A stretch of DNA of 64,000 bases from Marinobacter sp. SS5-14b (GCF_030541005.1 NZ_JASSVM010000003.1:1-64000); one strand, 5' to 3'; positions 1-9,147 are shown, numbered from the stretch's first letter. Translations and numbers: made by a program. The notes: generated by a model from the letters alone, not told the origin.

Positions 1-1
1 T

Positions 2-556
2 AACGAGTGTTTTCGAACCCAGGGGCAGTTCTGGGCCATGACGGTTCCCAAGGCAAAACTGCCTGCCGTTTTTGACGGCCGTCAGGCTGTGCAATTGCTC
101 CGGGATGGTGCCATCGCTCTTAGTGAAGCCGGTGATGTGCAGTTGATCGCTGTCGGCGCCTATCAACTCCGGGTTTGCCTTGAGGTTGCCGAAGCGCTGG
201 CTCAGAGAGGGCTTTCGAGTGGTGTGGTCTGCCTTCTCGAGCCCGGTCGATTCCGGAGTCCCCGGGATCCAATCGAGTCAGGGCATCAGTCTGGTAGTTC
301 TTACAGGGCCGAGCTGTTTCCTCACGATACAAAACTCAGAGTGTTCGTGTGCCATATGCGCCCAGAGGCATTGCTGGGACTCTGCCGTCCTCTCGATCTC
401 GGGCCCGACCGGACGCTGGCGTTTGGTTATGAAAACCATGGTGGCACCCTGGATACATCGGGGCTGCTGCAGGCCAACAAATGTGATGCCCATTCGATAG
501 TGCAGGCGATCCTGTCAAAAAGTGGCTCCTCAGGCGCTGATAAGGCGACATTGTAG
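2..556 (+). CDS. Transketolase-like C-terminal domain protein (5' partial)
   Basis: The reading frame is open from the window edge through the first Met at 38, so the gene starts outside and only about 184 residues are visible. The visible part resembles the third (C-terminal) domain of transketolase/pyruvate-dehydrogenase E1-like enzymes: an alternating beta/alpha stretch with LIAVGAYQLRVCLEVAEAL and later a GYENHGGTLDT segment. In these ThDP enzymes this domain does not bind the cofactor directly, so the substrate cannot be read from it. The gene ends 140 nt before the ICMT-like gene, with a GC-rich hairpin between. The domain is inferred from pattern; family assignment is uncertain and a phosphoketolase relative is possible. 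Confidence 0.5.
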   Translation, partial: NECFRTQGQFWAMTVPKAKLPAVFDGRQAVQLLRDGAIALSEAGDVQLIAVGAYQLRVCLEVAEALAQRGLSSGVVCLLEPGRFRSPRDPIESGHQSGSSYRAELFPHDTKLRVFVCHMRPEALLGLCRPLDLGPDRTLAFGYENHGGTLDTSGLLQANKCDAHSIVQAILSKSGSSGADKATL

Positions 557-648
557 CGATAGAGCGCGAGGATCGATTTACAACAGTCTTTACGGGGAAA
601 AGTAAAGCGTTGGTGATCACCGTGCTGATTCTCACACTAAAACAATCT

Positions 649-676
649 GGGCGGCAACCGATTCAGCTAGCCGCCC
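649..676 (+). terminator. GC-rich hairpin, possible terminator
   Basis: A perfect 7-bp stem (GGGCGGC / GCCGCCC) with a 14-nt loop lies after the transketolase-like gene and 21 nt before the next start codon. There is no clear U-tract, so it may act as an attenuating hairpin rather than a full terminator. Confidence 0.4.
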
Positions 677-697
677 CACATACAGGTCAATCATGCT

Positions 698-1366
698 ATG
701 AATGAATCGTTCAATCACGCTGGGGCCTGGGGCATCACACTGATCGTTATCGTTCTGGTGTCCTGGTTCTTTTACCGTTACTTCGCGCCGAAAAACTGGC
801 GGGAATGGGCCGGCGCCGGAGTGGTGCAGGCCTTCATCATTGCACTTTATGCGGAAATGTACGGTTTTCCGCTCACTATTTATCTGTTGGTGCGTTTTTT
901 TGGCCTCGACAGTGAGTATGTCAGCGCCAGCCTGTGGTCGACCCTGATAGGGCTGGGCGAAACCGGGATGTTGGTCTCAATGTTGCTCGGCTATGCGCTC
1001 GCGTTCACCGGGATCGGCCTCTTTATTCAGGGGTGGCGTCAGGTCCACAAGGCGCGAGGTGAAAACCGTTTGGTGAAAGACGGCTTGTATGCGTATGTGC
1101 GGCATCCGCAGTATACGGGGCTATTCATCGCTCTGTTTGGAGAAGGGGTGGTGCACTGGCCGACGTTATTCTCGGTCGGCCTTTTTCCGGTGATCGTGCT
1201 TGTCTACACATGGCTGGCTCGACGTGAGGAACGGCAGGTGCTCAAGGAGTTCGGTGAGGAGTACCGTGCCTACCAGCGGCAGGTGCCGATGTTCATCCCC
1301 CGCTGGGGGCGGTGGCGTCAGCTCGCCGCTGCGTCACGAAATAGTAGTGAAAATGATACGGTGTGA
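698..1366 (+). CDS. ICMT-like membrane methyltransferase
   Basis: A 222-residue integral membrane protein with about five hydrophobic segments. The C-terminal third carries the isoprenylcysteine carboxyl methyltransferase/PEMT signature: LYAYVRHPQYTG near residue 130, then a hydrophobic helix and an EE...FGEEYRAYQ motif. Members bind S-adenosylmethionine and methylate small or lipid substrates in the membrane; the substrate of this bacterial branch is not established. A paralogue at 22544-23194 shares both the C-terminal motif and the N-terminal EMYGFPLT block, so the two form one subfamily. The start is the ATG at 698. The next gene downstream is a porin preceded by a putative copper-type promoter box. 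Confidence 0.75.
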   Translation: MNESFNHAGAWGITLIVIVLVSWFFYRYFAPKNWREWAGAGVVQAFIIALYAEMYGFPLTIYLLVRFFGLDSEYVSASLWSTLIGLGETGMLVSMLLGYALAFTGIGLFIQGWRQVHKARGENRLVKDGLYAYVRHPQYTGLFIALFGEGVVHWPTLFSVGLFPVIVLVYTWLARREERQVLKEFGEEYRAYQRQVPMFIPRWGRWRQLAAASRNSSENDTV

Positions 1367-1559
1367 CGCAGGTATTGGTTTTGCCGGTCGACTGGTTCGC
1401 ATCAGGCTCGATTCCGTTGAGACGGCGTACAGGAGCGATCATTCCCGGGTGTCTGACTATACTGCGTGGCGCCCCCACATACGGTGCTGGCTCAATCTCA
1501 TGATATCCGGCCATTGTAAAAACTGACTTGCATCAAGATCAGGGCGGCACAACTGACAA

Positions 1560-1592
1560 TTTCAGTTTCGTTTCAGGTCAAGGGTGTCTAAT
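1560..1592 (+). promoter_or_regulatory. TTTCAG-N5-TTTCAG box with -10-like element
   Basis: TTTCAG occurs at 1560-1565 and 1571-1576 (11-bp period), followed after exactly 10 nt by TCTAAT at 1587-1592. This fits an OmpR/PhoB-family activator site replacing the -35 element of the porin gene (start 1682). The same layout is seen at 11985, 22047, 29430 and 34322. It is the only recognisable signal in the 315-nt gap 1367-1681. Confidence 0.6.
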
Positions 1593-1681
1593 TGTTCATG
1601 TTTTGGATCGATGGCTTTATTCGAAAGCCTTTTCCGGAACAGCTATATACGTCTCTTCATCTAACCCAGAAGGGTGCACCT

Positions 1682-2857
1682 ATGAAAAAACTCCATTTTA
1701 TCAAGCTGTCGCTTGCGGCCTCCGTACTCGCCAGCGGGACTGCAATCGCAAACGAAGATACTGAGTCAAAAATTGCCAACCTTGAGTCGCAGATGGCGGC
1801 ACTGCGGGAGGATGTAAAGAGCAACAACCTCGATACGCTGTCCAAGCTGCACATGGCCGGATACGCCAACGTTGATGCCATAGCGGGCTCTGATCGACAG
1901 GAAGACGGTTTTACGGCAGCACGATTTGCGCCGATCTTTCATTTTCAGTTTTCCGACAGGGTGCTGTTTGAAGGCGAACTTGAAATCGAGACGAATGCGG
2001 ACGGTGAAACCGAAATCGCAGCAGAATATGCGACCATCGATCTCATGCTGAACGATTACATGGCGCTGGTGGCGGGCAAGTTCCTGAGTCCGATCGGCCA
2101 GTTCCGCCAGAATGTCCACCCAAGCTGGATCAACAAGCTGCCGACCGCGCCCGTGGGCTTTGGTCACGGGGGCGCAGCCCCGCTCTCCGACCTGGGCGTT
2201 CAGTTGCGTGGCGGCATTCCGCTGAGCGGGTCGATGCGCGCCAACTATGCGCTTTTTACCTCTAACGGCCCGACGCTGGTTGTCGATGAAGGTGATGGTG
2301 AGGTGAAACTGGAAGCCGAGGCTGCTTCATCAAATGCCGATGGCAATTTTGTCTACGGTGGCCGGGTAGGCTTCCTGCCGGTGCCTGCGCTGGAGCTGGG
2401 CCTGTCCGGCGCCCTGGGCAAGATCGGAGTGGCCGGGGGGCACGATGTGTCTGACCTGGCGGCGGGAGAGCCGGACCGTGACTACACAGTCCTGGGTGCG
2501 GACGCCATTTACAACCTTGACACCCTGCAGCTGCGCGGTGAATTCATCCAGCAGACCGTGGGAAGCGAAGCCAACAGCGCGGTTGCCGGTGGCGCGGTGA
2601 CCGAAGAACTCGAATACACTGCCTGGTATGCGCAGGCCGCTTACCGGGTGCCGGATACCAAGTGGGAAGGTGTTGCCCGCATAGGTGACCTGGACACCCC
2701 GGATGCCGATGAAAACCGCTCCCAGTGGTCCGTTGGGGTGAATTACCTGTTCGCAAACCACGTTATCATCAAGGCGGCCTACACCGTGGACGATTACGAT
2801 GACAACGCTATCGACGATGACGAGCGCTTCAACATTCAGTTGGCTTACGGCTTTTAA
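1682..2857 (+). CDS. Outer-membrane porin with N-terminal coiled coil
   Basis: About 391 residues. I place the start at the ATG at 1682 because it begins a clear signal peptide (MKKLHFIKLSLAASVLASG, cleavage after AIA) and has an upstream AGAAGG; an in-frame ATG at 1592 would add a non-signal extension. Residues about 25-45 (KIANLESQMAALREDV) form a short coiled coil, as in trimeric porins. The rest shows alternating beta strands (GGRVGFLP, YTVLGADAIYN, FNIQLAYGF) and ends in an aromatic residue, the usual beta-barrel signature. The two c-type cytochrome genes follow 12 nt downstream, so they are probably co-transcribed. The upstream TTTCAG box suggests control by the same regulator as the copper genes. 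The solute is unknown. Confidence 0.75.
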   Translation: MKKLHFIKLSLAASVLASGTAIANEDTESKIANLESQMAALREDVKSNNLDTLSKLHMAGYANVDAIAGSDRQEDGFTAARFAPIFHFQFSDRVLFEGELEIETNADGETEIAAEYATIDLMLNDYMALVAGKFLSPIGQFRQNVHPSWINKLPTAPVGFGHGGAAPLSDLGVQLRGGIPLSGSMRANYALFTSNGPTLVVDEGDGEVKLEAEAASSNADGNFVYGGRVGFLPVPALELGLSGALGKIGVAGGHDVSDLAAGEPDRDYTVLGADAIYNLDTLQLRGEFIQQTVGSEANSAVAGGAVTEELEYTAWYAQAAYRVPDTKWEGVARIGDLDTPDADENRSQWSVGVNYLFANHVIIKAAYTVDDYDDNAIDDDERFNIQLAYGF

Positions 2858-2869
2858 GAGGGTATTAAC

Positions 2870-3184
2870 ATGAAACTAATGAACCGCAACCTCATCAGTA
2901 ATGCTGCACTCATGGCTGCGCTTTTCTTCGGTGGCGCAGGTTCAGCCGCTGCCCAGGACGCCGACGATCCCATGGCGTTCGTCCGGGGCGCCCAGTCATG
3001 GGCCGACAACTGCGCACGGTGTCATAACATGCGCGACCCGGCCGAGTTCCGTGACGATTTCTGGGAGCCATCCGTGCTTCACATGCGTCTCAGAGCGGGC
3101 TTAACCGGGCAGGAAACAAGGGATATCCTGACCTTCCTCCAGAAAGCCAATGATCCGGCAGATAATAAGGGGGAGAATAAATGA
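2870..3184 (+). CDS. Small periplasmic c-type cytochrome
   Basis: A 104-residue protein with a Sec signal peptide (cleavage near AAAQ, residue 29) and one haem site CARCH (C48, C51, H52). Met72 in VLHMRL is a possible sixth ligand. It overlaps the next cytochrome gene by 4 nt (ATGA), so the two are translationally coupled, and both follow the porin. Such monohaem cytochromes shuttle electrons in the periplasm; the partner cannot be read from sequence. The position under a putative copper-regulated promoter suggests a role in metal stress, but this is inference. Confidence 0.8.
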   Translation: MKLMNRNLISNAALMAALFFGGAGSAAAQDADDPMAFVRGAQSWADNCARCHNMRDPAEFRDDFWEPSVLHMRLRAGLTGQETRDILTFLQKANDPADNKGENK

Positions 3185-3534
3185 AACGATCGTCTTTTCT
3201 GATCGCCAGCCTGGTCGCCGGGAGCTTTGCCTACTCAGGCGGAGCCGCGGCTCAGGCGGACAGCGTGGAAGCCGGCGAAAAGCTCTATAACTCCACCTGC
3301 GTTGCCTGCCATGGCGCAGACGGAAAGGGCAAGCTGCCCGGCGTTCCTGACTTCACAAAGAGCGATGGCCGGCTGACCAAGAGTGACGATGTATTGGTTA
3401 CCAATATCATGGAGGGTTTCAAGAGCCCCGGCTCATCCATGGCGATGCCCGCCAAGGGTGGCATCAGCTCATTGACCAAGGAGCAGGCGGAGGCCATGGT
3501 TCTATACATGCGCCAGGCCTTTGCCAGCAATTAG
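3181..3534 (+). CDS. Class I cytochrome c
   Basis: A 117-residue exported protein: signal peptide to about residue 25 (GGAAAQA), haem motif CVACH (C40, C43, H44), and a SSMAMP segment providing the likely axial Met (M89). The length and order match class I monohaem cytochromes (cytochrome c5/c551 type). It is coupled to the preceding cytochrome by an ATGA overlap. A strong hairpin follows immediately and ends the porin-cytochrome unit. Confidence 0.85.
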   Translation: MKRSSFLIASLVAGSFAYSGGAAAQADSVEAGEKLYNSTCVACHGADGKGKLPGVPDFTKSDGRLTKSDDVLVTNIMEGFKSPGSSMAMPAKGGISSLTKEQAEAMVLYMRQAFASN

Positions 3535-3539
3535 TAGTT

Positions 3540-3577
3540 GAAGTAGGGCAACTCGAAACTCCTTGTTGCCCTACTTC
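3540..3577. terminator. Bidirectional terminator between convergent genes
   Basis: A perfect 13-bp stem (GAAGTAGGGCAAC / GTTGCCCTACTTC) with a 12-nt loop lies exactly between the cytochrome stop and the stop codon of the convergent ArsR-type regulator. It can serve both directions. Confidence 0.75.
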
Positions 3578-3883
3578 TTAGCATGCGTCGTTATCGCAGA
3601 ACAGCTCATACAGAACTTCTATGATCCGGCGCGCCTCCTCTCCCGCCAGGGAGTAGTGTATGGTCCGCGCTTCGCGGCGCGCAGATACCAGGCCGTCCTT
3701 GCGCAGCAGGGCGAGTTGCTGGGAGACGGCCGCCTGGCGCATCTCCAGTGCATCCGCAAGTTCGCTCACCGCCTGCTCGCCGTCGACCAGTTGGCAGAGG
3801 ATCATCAGCCGGCTCCGCCCGGAGAGGGCCTTTAGCAGATTGGTGGCCTGATCCGCCGCTTCCGACATCTGATTTTTATTCAT
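3578..3883 (-). CDS. ArsR-family regulator, BigR/YgaV (persulfide-sensing) type
   Basis: Start at ATG 3881-3883 gives 101 residues, normal for the family. The winged-helix core is clear: LLKALSGRSRLMILCQL, the recognition helix around AAVSQQLALLRKDGLV, then the wing SARREARTIHYSL. Cysteines sit at position 30 (LMILCQL) and 96 (ELFCDN). In BigR, SqrR and YgaV two cysteines in the equivalent helices form a tetrasulfide with reactive sulfur and release DNA; arsenic-type ArsR cysteine motifs are absent. It is divergent from the DUF2892 gene 225 nt away, the gene BigR controls in other bacteria. Hydrogen sulfide/persulfide sensing is therefore a good inference, not proven here. Confidence 0.75.
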   Translation of the reverse strand: MNKNQMSEAADQATNLLKALSGRSRLMILCQLVDGEQAVSELADALEMRQAAVSQQLALLRKDGLVSARREARTIHYSLAGEEARRIIEVLYELFCDNDAC

Positions 3884-4107
3884 ACATTCATAGCTCTGCA
3901 ATCGTGAACATGTTAGGCTTGGTTCAGATGATCGGCTGCTCTTGGCCAGGTAGTCAAGTGTTGCCCGTCGTCGTCTGGCAGGCCCCGGCTCTCCATGGTC
4001 CGGCACGTGGCCATGCCAGGTATTGTGTACGGGTGCTTTCAGTGCAGCCAGCGCAGTGCGCAATCTGCTGAAAGTGCCGGAACGCGCTACTATAACAGGA
4101 GGGGCAT

Positions 4108-4311
4108 ATGTCTATCGACCGCCTTGTACTCGCCTTCGCAGGATCTTTCATTCTTGTAAGTCTGGCTCTCTCCCAGCTCCACTCGCCTTACTGGCTGTGG
4201 TTCACCGCGTTTGTGGGCGCCAACATGCTGCAGGCTGCCTTCAGCGGATTCTGCCCTCTGGCGAAGATCCTCAAGGCCCTGGGCAAGAAGCCCGGCGCCG
4301 CCTTCGATTGA
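4108..4311 (+). CDS. DUF2892 (YgaP-like) inner-membrane protein
   Basis: A 67-residue protein with two transmembrane segments and the family pattern: short amphipathic start ([14 protein letters not shown]), second helix, and [15 protein letters not shown] with one Cys. It matches the membrane part of YgaP without the rhodanese domain. An AGGAGGGG ribosome-binding site precedes the ATG. The gene lies divergent from the BigR-like regulator and 18 nt before the RND-type pump, so it probably starts that operon. Confidence 0.75.
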   Translation: MSIDRLVLAFAGSFILVSLALSQLHSPYWLWFTAFVGANMLQAAFSGFCPLAKILKALGKKPGAAFD

Positions 4312-4329
4312 CGCACGGAGGCACTGTAA

Positions 4330-6792
4330 ATGTCTGAAAACACCGAGAGTTCGTGGCTACAGTTCGCCACTGACCGTCCTCGCCTGACCGTTTGGGCCAT
4401 GGTGGTTGCCACGCTGGCGCTGGTGGCGCTGGCGGCGCTGCCAAGCGTCTGGCCCGAGCGGTTTGGTCTGCTTAATCCGCTGACCATCGATACCGACCCC
4501 GAGAACATGCTCTCTTCCGACGAACCCGTGCGCGTTTTCCACGACGACATGAAGGAGCAATTCTCGCTTTATGACATGGTCGTGGTGGGTGTGGTCAACG
4601 AAAGCAACCCTGACGGGGTATTCAATGTCGGCTCGCTGCGGCGCATCTATGAGCTGACGGAGTATGCCAGTACGCTCAGGTGGCCCGATCCGGACAACCC
4701 GGGCCGGCAGGAGGGCGTGGTTGAGGAGGATATGCTCGCGCTCTCGCGGGTCGACAACATTGAGCAGGAGGGGGTCGGCTCGGTTCGTTTCAGCTGGCTC
4801 ATGCCAGAGCCGCCGGATACCCGCAACCAGGCGCTCGCTATTCTTGAGCGGGCGCAACGCATTCCGCTGTTCGACAATACCCTGGTCAGCGCCGATGGTA
4901 AGGCAGTCGCCCTTTACCTGCCGCTGACCAGCAAGGACATGAGTTACCGGGTCCGCGAAGCCCTGCTTGACAAAGTCGCTAGTTGGGAAGATACCGGCGA
5001 CCAGGTCTACATCACCGGGCTGCCCGTGGCGGAGGACACGTTCGGTGTGCAGATGTTCTATCAGATGGCGATCTCGGCGCCACTGGCAATGCTGGTCATC
5101 TTCCTGGCGATGTGGTGGTTCTTCCGCCACATCCGGCTCATTACCTCGGCGATGATCGTGGCGATGGTGGCGGCCGCGAGCACCATGGCGCTGCTGGTGA
5201 TCAGCGGCAGCACCGTCCACATCATGAGCTCGATGATCCCCGTATTCATCATGCCCATTGCGGTGCTGGACGCGGTGCATATCCTCTCGGAATTCTTCGA
5301 CCGCTATCCCCTGCATCGTGACCGCCACCGGGCCATCCGGGAGGTTATGGGGATACTGTTCAAACCGATGCTGTTCACCACCCTGACGACGATGGCGGGG
5401 TTTGCCTCACTGGCACTCACCCCGATCCCGCCCGTTCAGGTGTTCGGCATCTTTATCGCGATTGGTGTGTTCCTGGCCTGGTTGTGCACGGTGACCTTCA
5501 TTCCGGCTTACATCATGCTGATGCCGGAGCGGCGGCTCACCGGCTTCGGTCACGCCGCCGGGGACCCGGACCAGGATACGGTCATGGGGCGCTGGCTGCG
5601 TCGCCTCGGCGAGGGCGTGGTCAGCCACGCCAGGGCGGTGCTGGTGGTTACCATGGTCGTGGTGGTGGCCGCCGGTTATGGCATCAGCCTGATCCGCATC
5701 AACGATAACCCGGTCAAGTGGTTCGAGCCCGAGCACCCCATCCGGGTGGCAGACCGGGTGCTCAACGAACATTTCGGCGGCACCTACATGGCCTATCTGG
5801 CGCTGGTTCCGGAGGGGGATAACGCGGCCCAGGACAACCAGATCTTCAAACGCCCCGAAGTCCTGCGCTACATCGCCAGGTTGCAGCAGCGGCTGGGCGA
5901 GACCGGCGTGGTCGGCAAGTCCAACTCCGTCGCCGATCTGGTCAAAACCGTTCACCGCGAACTGCTGGGCGGCGATGCCGGAGCCTTTCGCATTCCGGAC
6001 AGTCCGGCGGCGGTTGCGCAGACCCTGCTCACCTACCAGAATGGCCACCGCCCCCAGGATCTCTGGCACTTCGTTACCCCCGACTACCGCCGTGCCAGCA
6101 TCTGGGTTCAGCTTACCAGTGGCGACAACCGGGATATGAGCCGGGTGGTTCAGGCGCTCGACGACTTCATCGCGGCCAACCCTCCGCCTGCGTCGATCCA
6201 GGCACGCTGGTTTGGTCTTAACTATATCAATGTGGTCTGGCAGGACAAAATGGTCAGCGGCATGGCCATGGCCCTGTTCGGCAGTTTCGTGGTCGTGCTC
6301 CTGCTGATGGCCTTATTGTTCCGCTCTTTGCTCTGGGGACTGTTGTGCATGATTCCCCTGACTGTGACCATCGGGGCCATCTACGGTCTGATCGGTATCA
6401 TCGGCAAGAACTACGATATGCCGGTCGCCGTGCTGAGCGCCCTGAGTCTGGGACTCGCCGTGGACTACGCCATCCACTTCCTGGCCCGCGCCCGCGCCAC
6501 CCAGGCTGAGACAGGCTCCTGGCGTCGCTCGGTGGCGCCGATGTTCGGCGAGCCGGCACGGGCGATAACCCGCAACGCCATCGTGCTTGGCGTTGGTTTC
6601 CTGCCGCTGCTGGCCGCACCGCTCGTGCCCTACCAGACGGTGGGGGTATTTATCGCGGCCATTCTGTTGACCGCCGGCCTGAGCACACTGCTGATCCTGC
6701 CGGCACTGGTAACCCTGCTGCAACGATGGCTGTTTCCCGGTGCCCGCAGGGCCGCCCCGAATCCGCAAAACCAAGAGGAAGGCGTGCAATGA
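4330..6792 (+). CDS. MMPL/RND-superfamily inner-membrane exporter
   Basis: An 820-residue protein with the typical two-fold layout: a first helix (residues about 20-40), a large periplasmic loop containing DTDPENML and FHDDMKEQFS, five further helices in an SSD/MMPL block (about 235-400), a helix and second periplasmic loop, and a final helix block (about 640-815). The segment LDAVHILSEF in one block and LGLAVDYAIHFLARAR in the other hold the Asp residues expected for proton relay. It is shorter than HAE-type RND pumps and resembles the lipid-exporting MMPL/HpnN group. The downstream LolA-like gene overlaps it by 4 nt, and a beta-barrel gene follows, suggesting transfer of a hydrophobic substrate across the envelope. 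Confidence 0.8.
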   Translation: MSENTESSWLQFATDRPRLTVWAMVVATLALVALAALPSVWPERFGLLNPLTIDTDPENMLSSDEPVRVFHDDMKEQFSLYDMVVVGVVNESNPDGVFNVGSLRRIYELTEYASTLRWPDPDNPGRQEGVVEEDMLALSRVDNIEQEGVGSVRFSWLMPEPPDTRNQALAILERAQRIPLFDNTLVSADGKAVALYLPLTSKDMSYRVREALLDKVASWEDTGDQVYITGLPVAEDTFGVQMFYQMAISAPLAMLVIFLAMWWFFRHIRLITSAMIVAMVAAASTMALLVISGSTVHIMSSMIPVFIMPIAVLDAVHILSEFFDRYPLHRDRHRAIREVMGILFKPMLFTTLTTMAGFASLALTPIPPVQVFGIFIAIGVFLAWLCTVTFIPAYIMLMPERRLTGFGHAAGDPDQDTVMGRWLRRLGEGVVSHARAVLVVTMVVVVAAGYGISLIRINDNPVKWFEPEHPIRVADRVLNEHFGGTYMAYLALVPEGDNAAQDNQIFKRPEVLRYIARLQQRLGETGVVGKSNSVADLVKTVHRELLGGDAGAFRIPDSPAAVAQTLLTYQNGHRPQDLWHFVTPDYRRASIWVQLTSGDNRDMSRVVQALDDFIAANPPPASIQARWFGLNYINVVWQDKMVSGMAMALFGSFVVVLLLMALLFRSLLWGLLCMIPLTVTIGAIYGLIGIIGKNYDMPVAVLSALSLGLAVDYAIHFLARARATQAETGSWRRSVAPMFGEPARAITRNAIVLGVGFLPLLAAPLVPYQTVGVFIAAILLTAGLSTLLILPALVTLLQRWLFPGARRAAPNPQNQEEGVQ

Positions 6793-7637
6793 GTAGATAC
6801 TGGCCTGTTACCCTGTTCCAAAAGCTGGCCCTGGTGGTGATCGCTCTGGGCATCACGCCCATTGCCCTGGCCCAGGATGCCGGCGCTGCGCCCTCGGTGG
6901 AGCGCATTGTCAACCGTGCCAATATGGTCTCCTACTTTCAGGGCCGTGATGGCCGCGCCAGGGTCGCCATGAGCATCACCGACCGCCAGGGCCGTACCCG
7001 CAGTCGCGAGCTTACCATTTTGCGGCGGGACGGCCCGGAGACAGATGCCATTGAGGGGAGCGCCTATCGTGGCGAGCAGAAGTACTATGTCTATTTCCGG
7101 CGGCCGGCGGATGTGAGCCAGATGACGCTGCTGGTGTGGAAACACCAGGACCGGGACGACGACCGTTGGCTGTACCTGCCGGCGCTGGATCTGGTTAAGC
7201 GAATTGCCGCTTCCGACAAACGCACCAGCTTCGTTGGCTCGGATTTCTTTTACGAGGATATCTCCGGGCGCAGTATTGATGCCGACAGCCATGAGCTGAT
7301 TGAAACCACGGACAACTACTACGTAGTGCGCAACAAACCCAAGAGGCCCGGGGAGGTTGAGTTCGCCTACTACGATGTCTATATTCACAAGCAGTCGTTC
7401 CTGCCGGTTCGCACCGAGTATGTCGACGACAGTGGCAACCTCTACCGGCGTTACACCGCGCTGGCGGTGGAGAAGGTGCAGGGTTACCCCACGGTCGTCA
7501 AGGCGAGGATGGAGAATCTGCGTAACGGTGGCACTACGGAGCTGACCTACAGCGGCATTGACTATGACCTGAGCCTGCCGGAAGACGTGTTTTCGGAGCG
7601 GTATCTGCGCCGGGCACCGAGGGAGTACTTGCAGTGA
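6789..7637 (+). CDS. LolA-like outer-membrane lipoprotein-sorting family protein
   Basis: The ATG at 6789 overlaps the pump stop codon (ATGA), so a start further upstream is unlikely; the product is 282 residues with a signal peptide cleaved near ALAQ (residue 27). The body matches the LolA_like family annotated as outer-membrane lipoprotein-sorting protein: WLYLPALDLVKRI, then FVGSDFFYEDISG, YVVRNKPKR and LPVRTEY strands. LolA folds hold an acyl chain in a half-barrel. In this setting it probably carries a lipid-like substrate from the MMPL pump to the beta-barrel encoded next. A second member is at 24189-24935. Confidence 0.8.
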   Translation: MSRYWPVTLFQKLALVVIALGITPIALAQDAGAAPSVERIVNRANMVSYFQGRDGRARVAMSITDRQGRTRSRELTILRRDGPETDAIEGSAYRGEQKYYVYFRRPADVSQMTLLVWKHQDRDDDRWLYLPALDLVKRIAASDKRTSFVGSDFFYEDISGRSIDADSHELIETTDNYYVVRNKPKRPGEVEFAYYDVYIHKQSFLPVRTEYVDDSGNLYRRYTALAVEKVQGYPTVVKARMENLRNGGTTELTYSGIDYDLSLPEDVFSERYLRRAPREYLQ

Positions 7638-7668
7638 CCACCGGTGCACTGAGGGCAGGAGGGCGTGG

Positions 7669-9078
7669 ATGAACACCAGAAGCCTGCTCTGGGGCATGTT
7701 GCTGGCGGGTATCGTTCTCGGTGCAGCGCCCGGGGCGCTATGGGCGGCCGCGCCCGAGCTGCCGGAGGGGCTGGGTGCGCCAGCCAGTGATACCGCAGAA
7801 CCGGCCCTGCCAGCGGGCCTCGGGGGTGAGACCGGAGCAGAACAGACCACCGACCGATCGGCTGCGGCGGCGCTGCCATTTCGTCTGCGCGGCTTCTGGG
7901 AGGCCCGCGGCGGAACCCGGCTGGGCGATGATCCTCACCAGCGCGATCTCTCCATCGCCGAAACCCGGTTGCAGCTCGAGGCGGAGAAGTATTTCAAGGG
8001 AGTAACGCTGCGCCTTACCGGCGATTTTCTCTATGACGACCTGGACGATGATCGGTCGGTGGACCTGGAATCGGGTGAGGGCGCGTTCGACCTGCGCGAG
8101 GCCAGCCTGGTGTTTTCGCCGAGCGCGGACACCGATGTCAAGCTGGGGCGCCAGATACTAACCTGGGGAACCGGCGACCTGGTGTTCATCAACGATCTGT
8201 TTCCCAAGGACTGGGTCTCGTTTTTTATCGGCCGCGATGTGGAGTACCTCAAGGCGCCCTCGGACGCGCTGAAGGTCTCGGCTTTTTCCAGCTGGGCCAA
8301 TCTTGACCTTGTCTACACCCCCCGGTTTGACGCGGATCGCTTCATCGACGGCCGCCGTCTCTCTTTCTTCAACACAGGGCAAGGGCGGCTGACCGGGCGC
8401 AATGCGGTTGTACTGGCGGGCCGCCCGGCGGACGCGTTCGAAGACGACGAGTGGGCCGCCCGGCTGTACCGTAACCTTGGCGCCTACGAGGTCGCGCTCT
8501 ACGGCTACGACGGCTTCTGGAAGAGCCCGGCCGGGGCTGATCCGGCCAGCGGTCGGGCCAGGTTTCCTCCGCTGTCGGTGCTCGGCGCCAGCCTGCGCGG
8601 GCCGGTGGGGCCCGGCATCGGCAACGTCGAGCTGGGCTATTACGATTCCCGCGCCGACCGCGATGGCGACGATCCCACGGTGCGCAACAGCGAGCTGCGC
8701 CTGCTGCTCGGCTATGAGCAGGAAATTGCCCGTAACCTGACCCTGGGCCTGCAATACTACCTTGAGCGCATGGGCGAGTTTGAGGCCTACCGGCGGGCCT
8801 TGCCCCCGGGTGCCCCGGTGCGGGACGAGAATCGCCACGTCCTCACCCAGCGGCTGACATGGCTGACACACAGCCAGAATCTGGAGTGGTCGTTGTTCCT
8901 GTTCTACTCGCCCTCGGACCGGGACGCGTACCTGCGCCCCCGGGTGGGCTATCAGGTTGATGACCATCTCTCTGTTGAAGCCGGCGGAAACCTGTTTTTC
9001 GGCGCCCAGGAGGAAACCTTCTTCGGTCAGTTTGAGGACAACAATAACCTGTATCTGGGGGTACGCTATGGGTTCTGA
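7669..9078 (+). CDS. Outer-membrane beta-barrel protein of the pump operon (DUF1302-like)
   Basis: A 469-residue protein: signal peptide to about residue 26, a 40-residue Gly/Ala/Pro-rich linker, then alternating strands typical of a beta barrel ending in YLGVRYGF with a C-terminal Phe. The segment LGRQILTWGTGDLVFINDLF is a hallmark of DUF1302-like and alginate-export-like barrels and recurs in modified form in the protein at 28134-29267. It follows the LolA-like gene by 31 nt. The likely role is the outer-membrane end of the export route; the substrate is unknown. Confidence 0.7.
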   Translation: MNTRSLLWGMLLAGIVLGAAPGALWAAAPELPEGLGAPASDTAEPALPAGLGGETGAEQTTDRSAAAALPFRLRGFWEARGGTRLGDDPHQRDLSIAETRLQLEAEKYFKGVTLRLTGDFLYDDLDDDRSVDLESGEGAFDLREASLVFSPSADTDVKLGRQILTWGTGDLVFINDLFPKDWVSFFIGRDVEYLKAPSDALKVSAFSSWANLDLVYTPRFDADRFIDGRRLSFFNTGQGRLTGRNAVVLAGRPADAFEDDEWAARLYRNLGAYEVALYGYDGFWKSPAGADPASGRARFPPLSVLGASLRGPVGPGIGNVELGYYDSRADRDGDDPTVRNSELRLLLGYEQEIARNLTLGLQYYLERMGEFEAYRRALPPGAPVRDENRHVLTQRLTWLTHSQNLEWSLFLFYSPSDRDAYLRPRVGYQVDDHLSVEAGGNLFFGAQEETFFGQFEDNNNLYLGVRYGF

Positions 9079-9147
9079 AAAGGTTAGGTGTTGATATTGA
9101 AGGGCTGGCTACTATAGGCCTCACTCGGTTTACCCAAAGAAAAGGAA

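Noticed and set aside
4357-5328. Long His/Arg-rich minus-strand open frame inside the MMPL gene
   Set aside because: It is the antisense shadow of a GC-rich membrane-protein gene, with no ribosome-binding site or family pattern.
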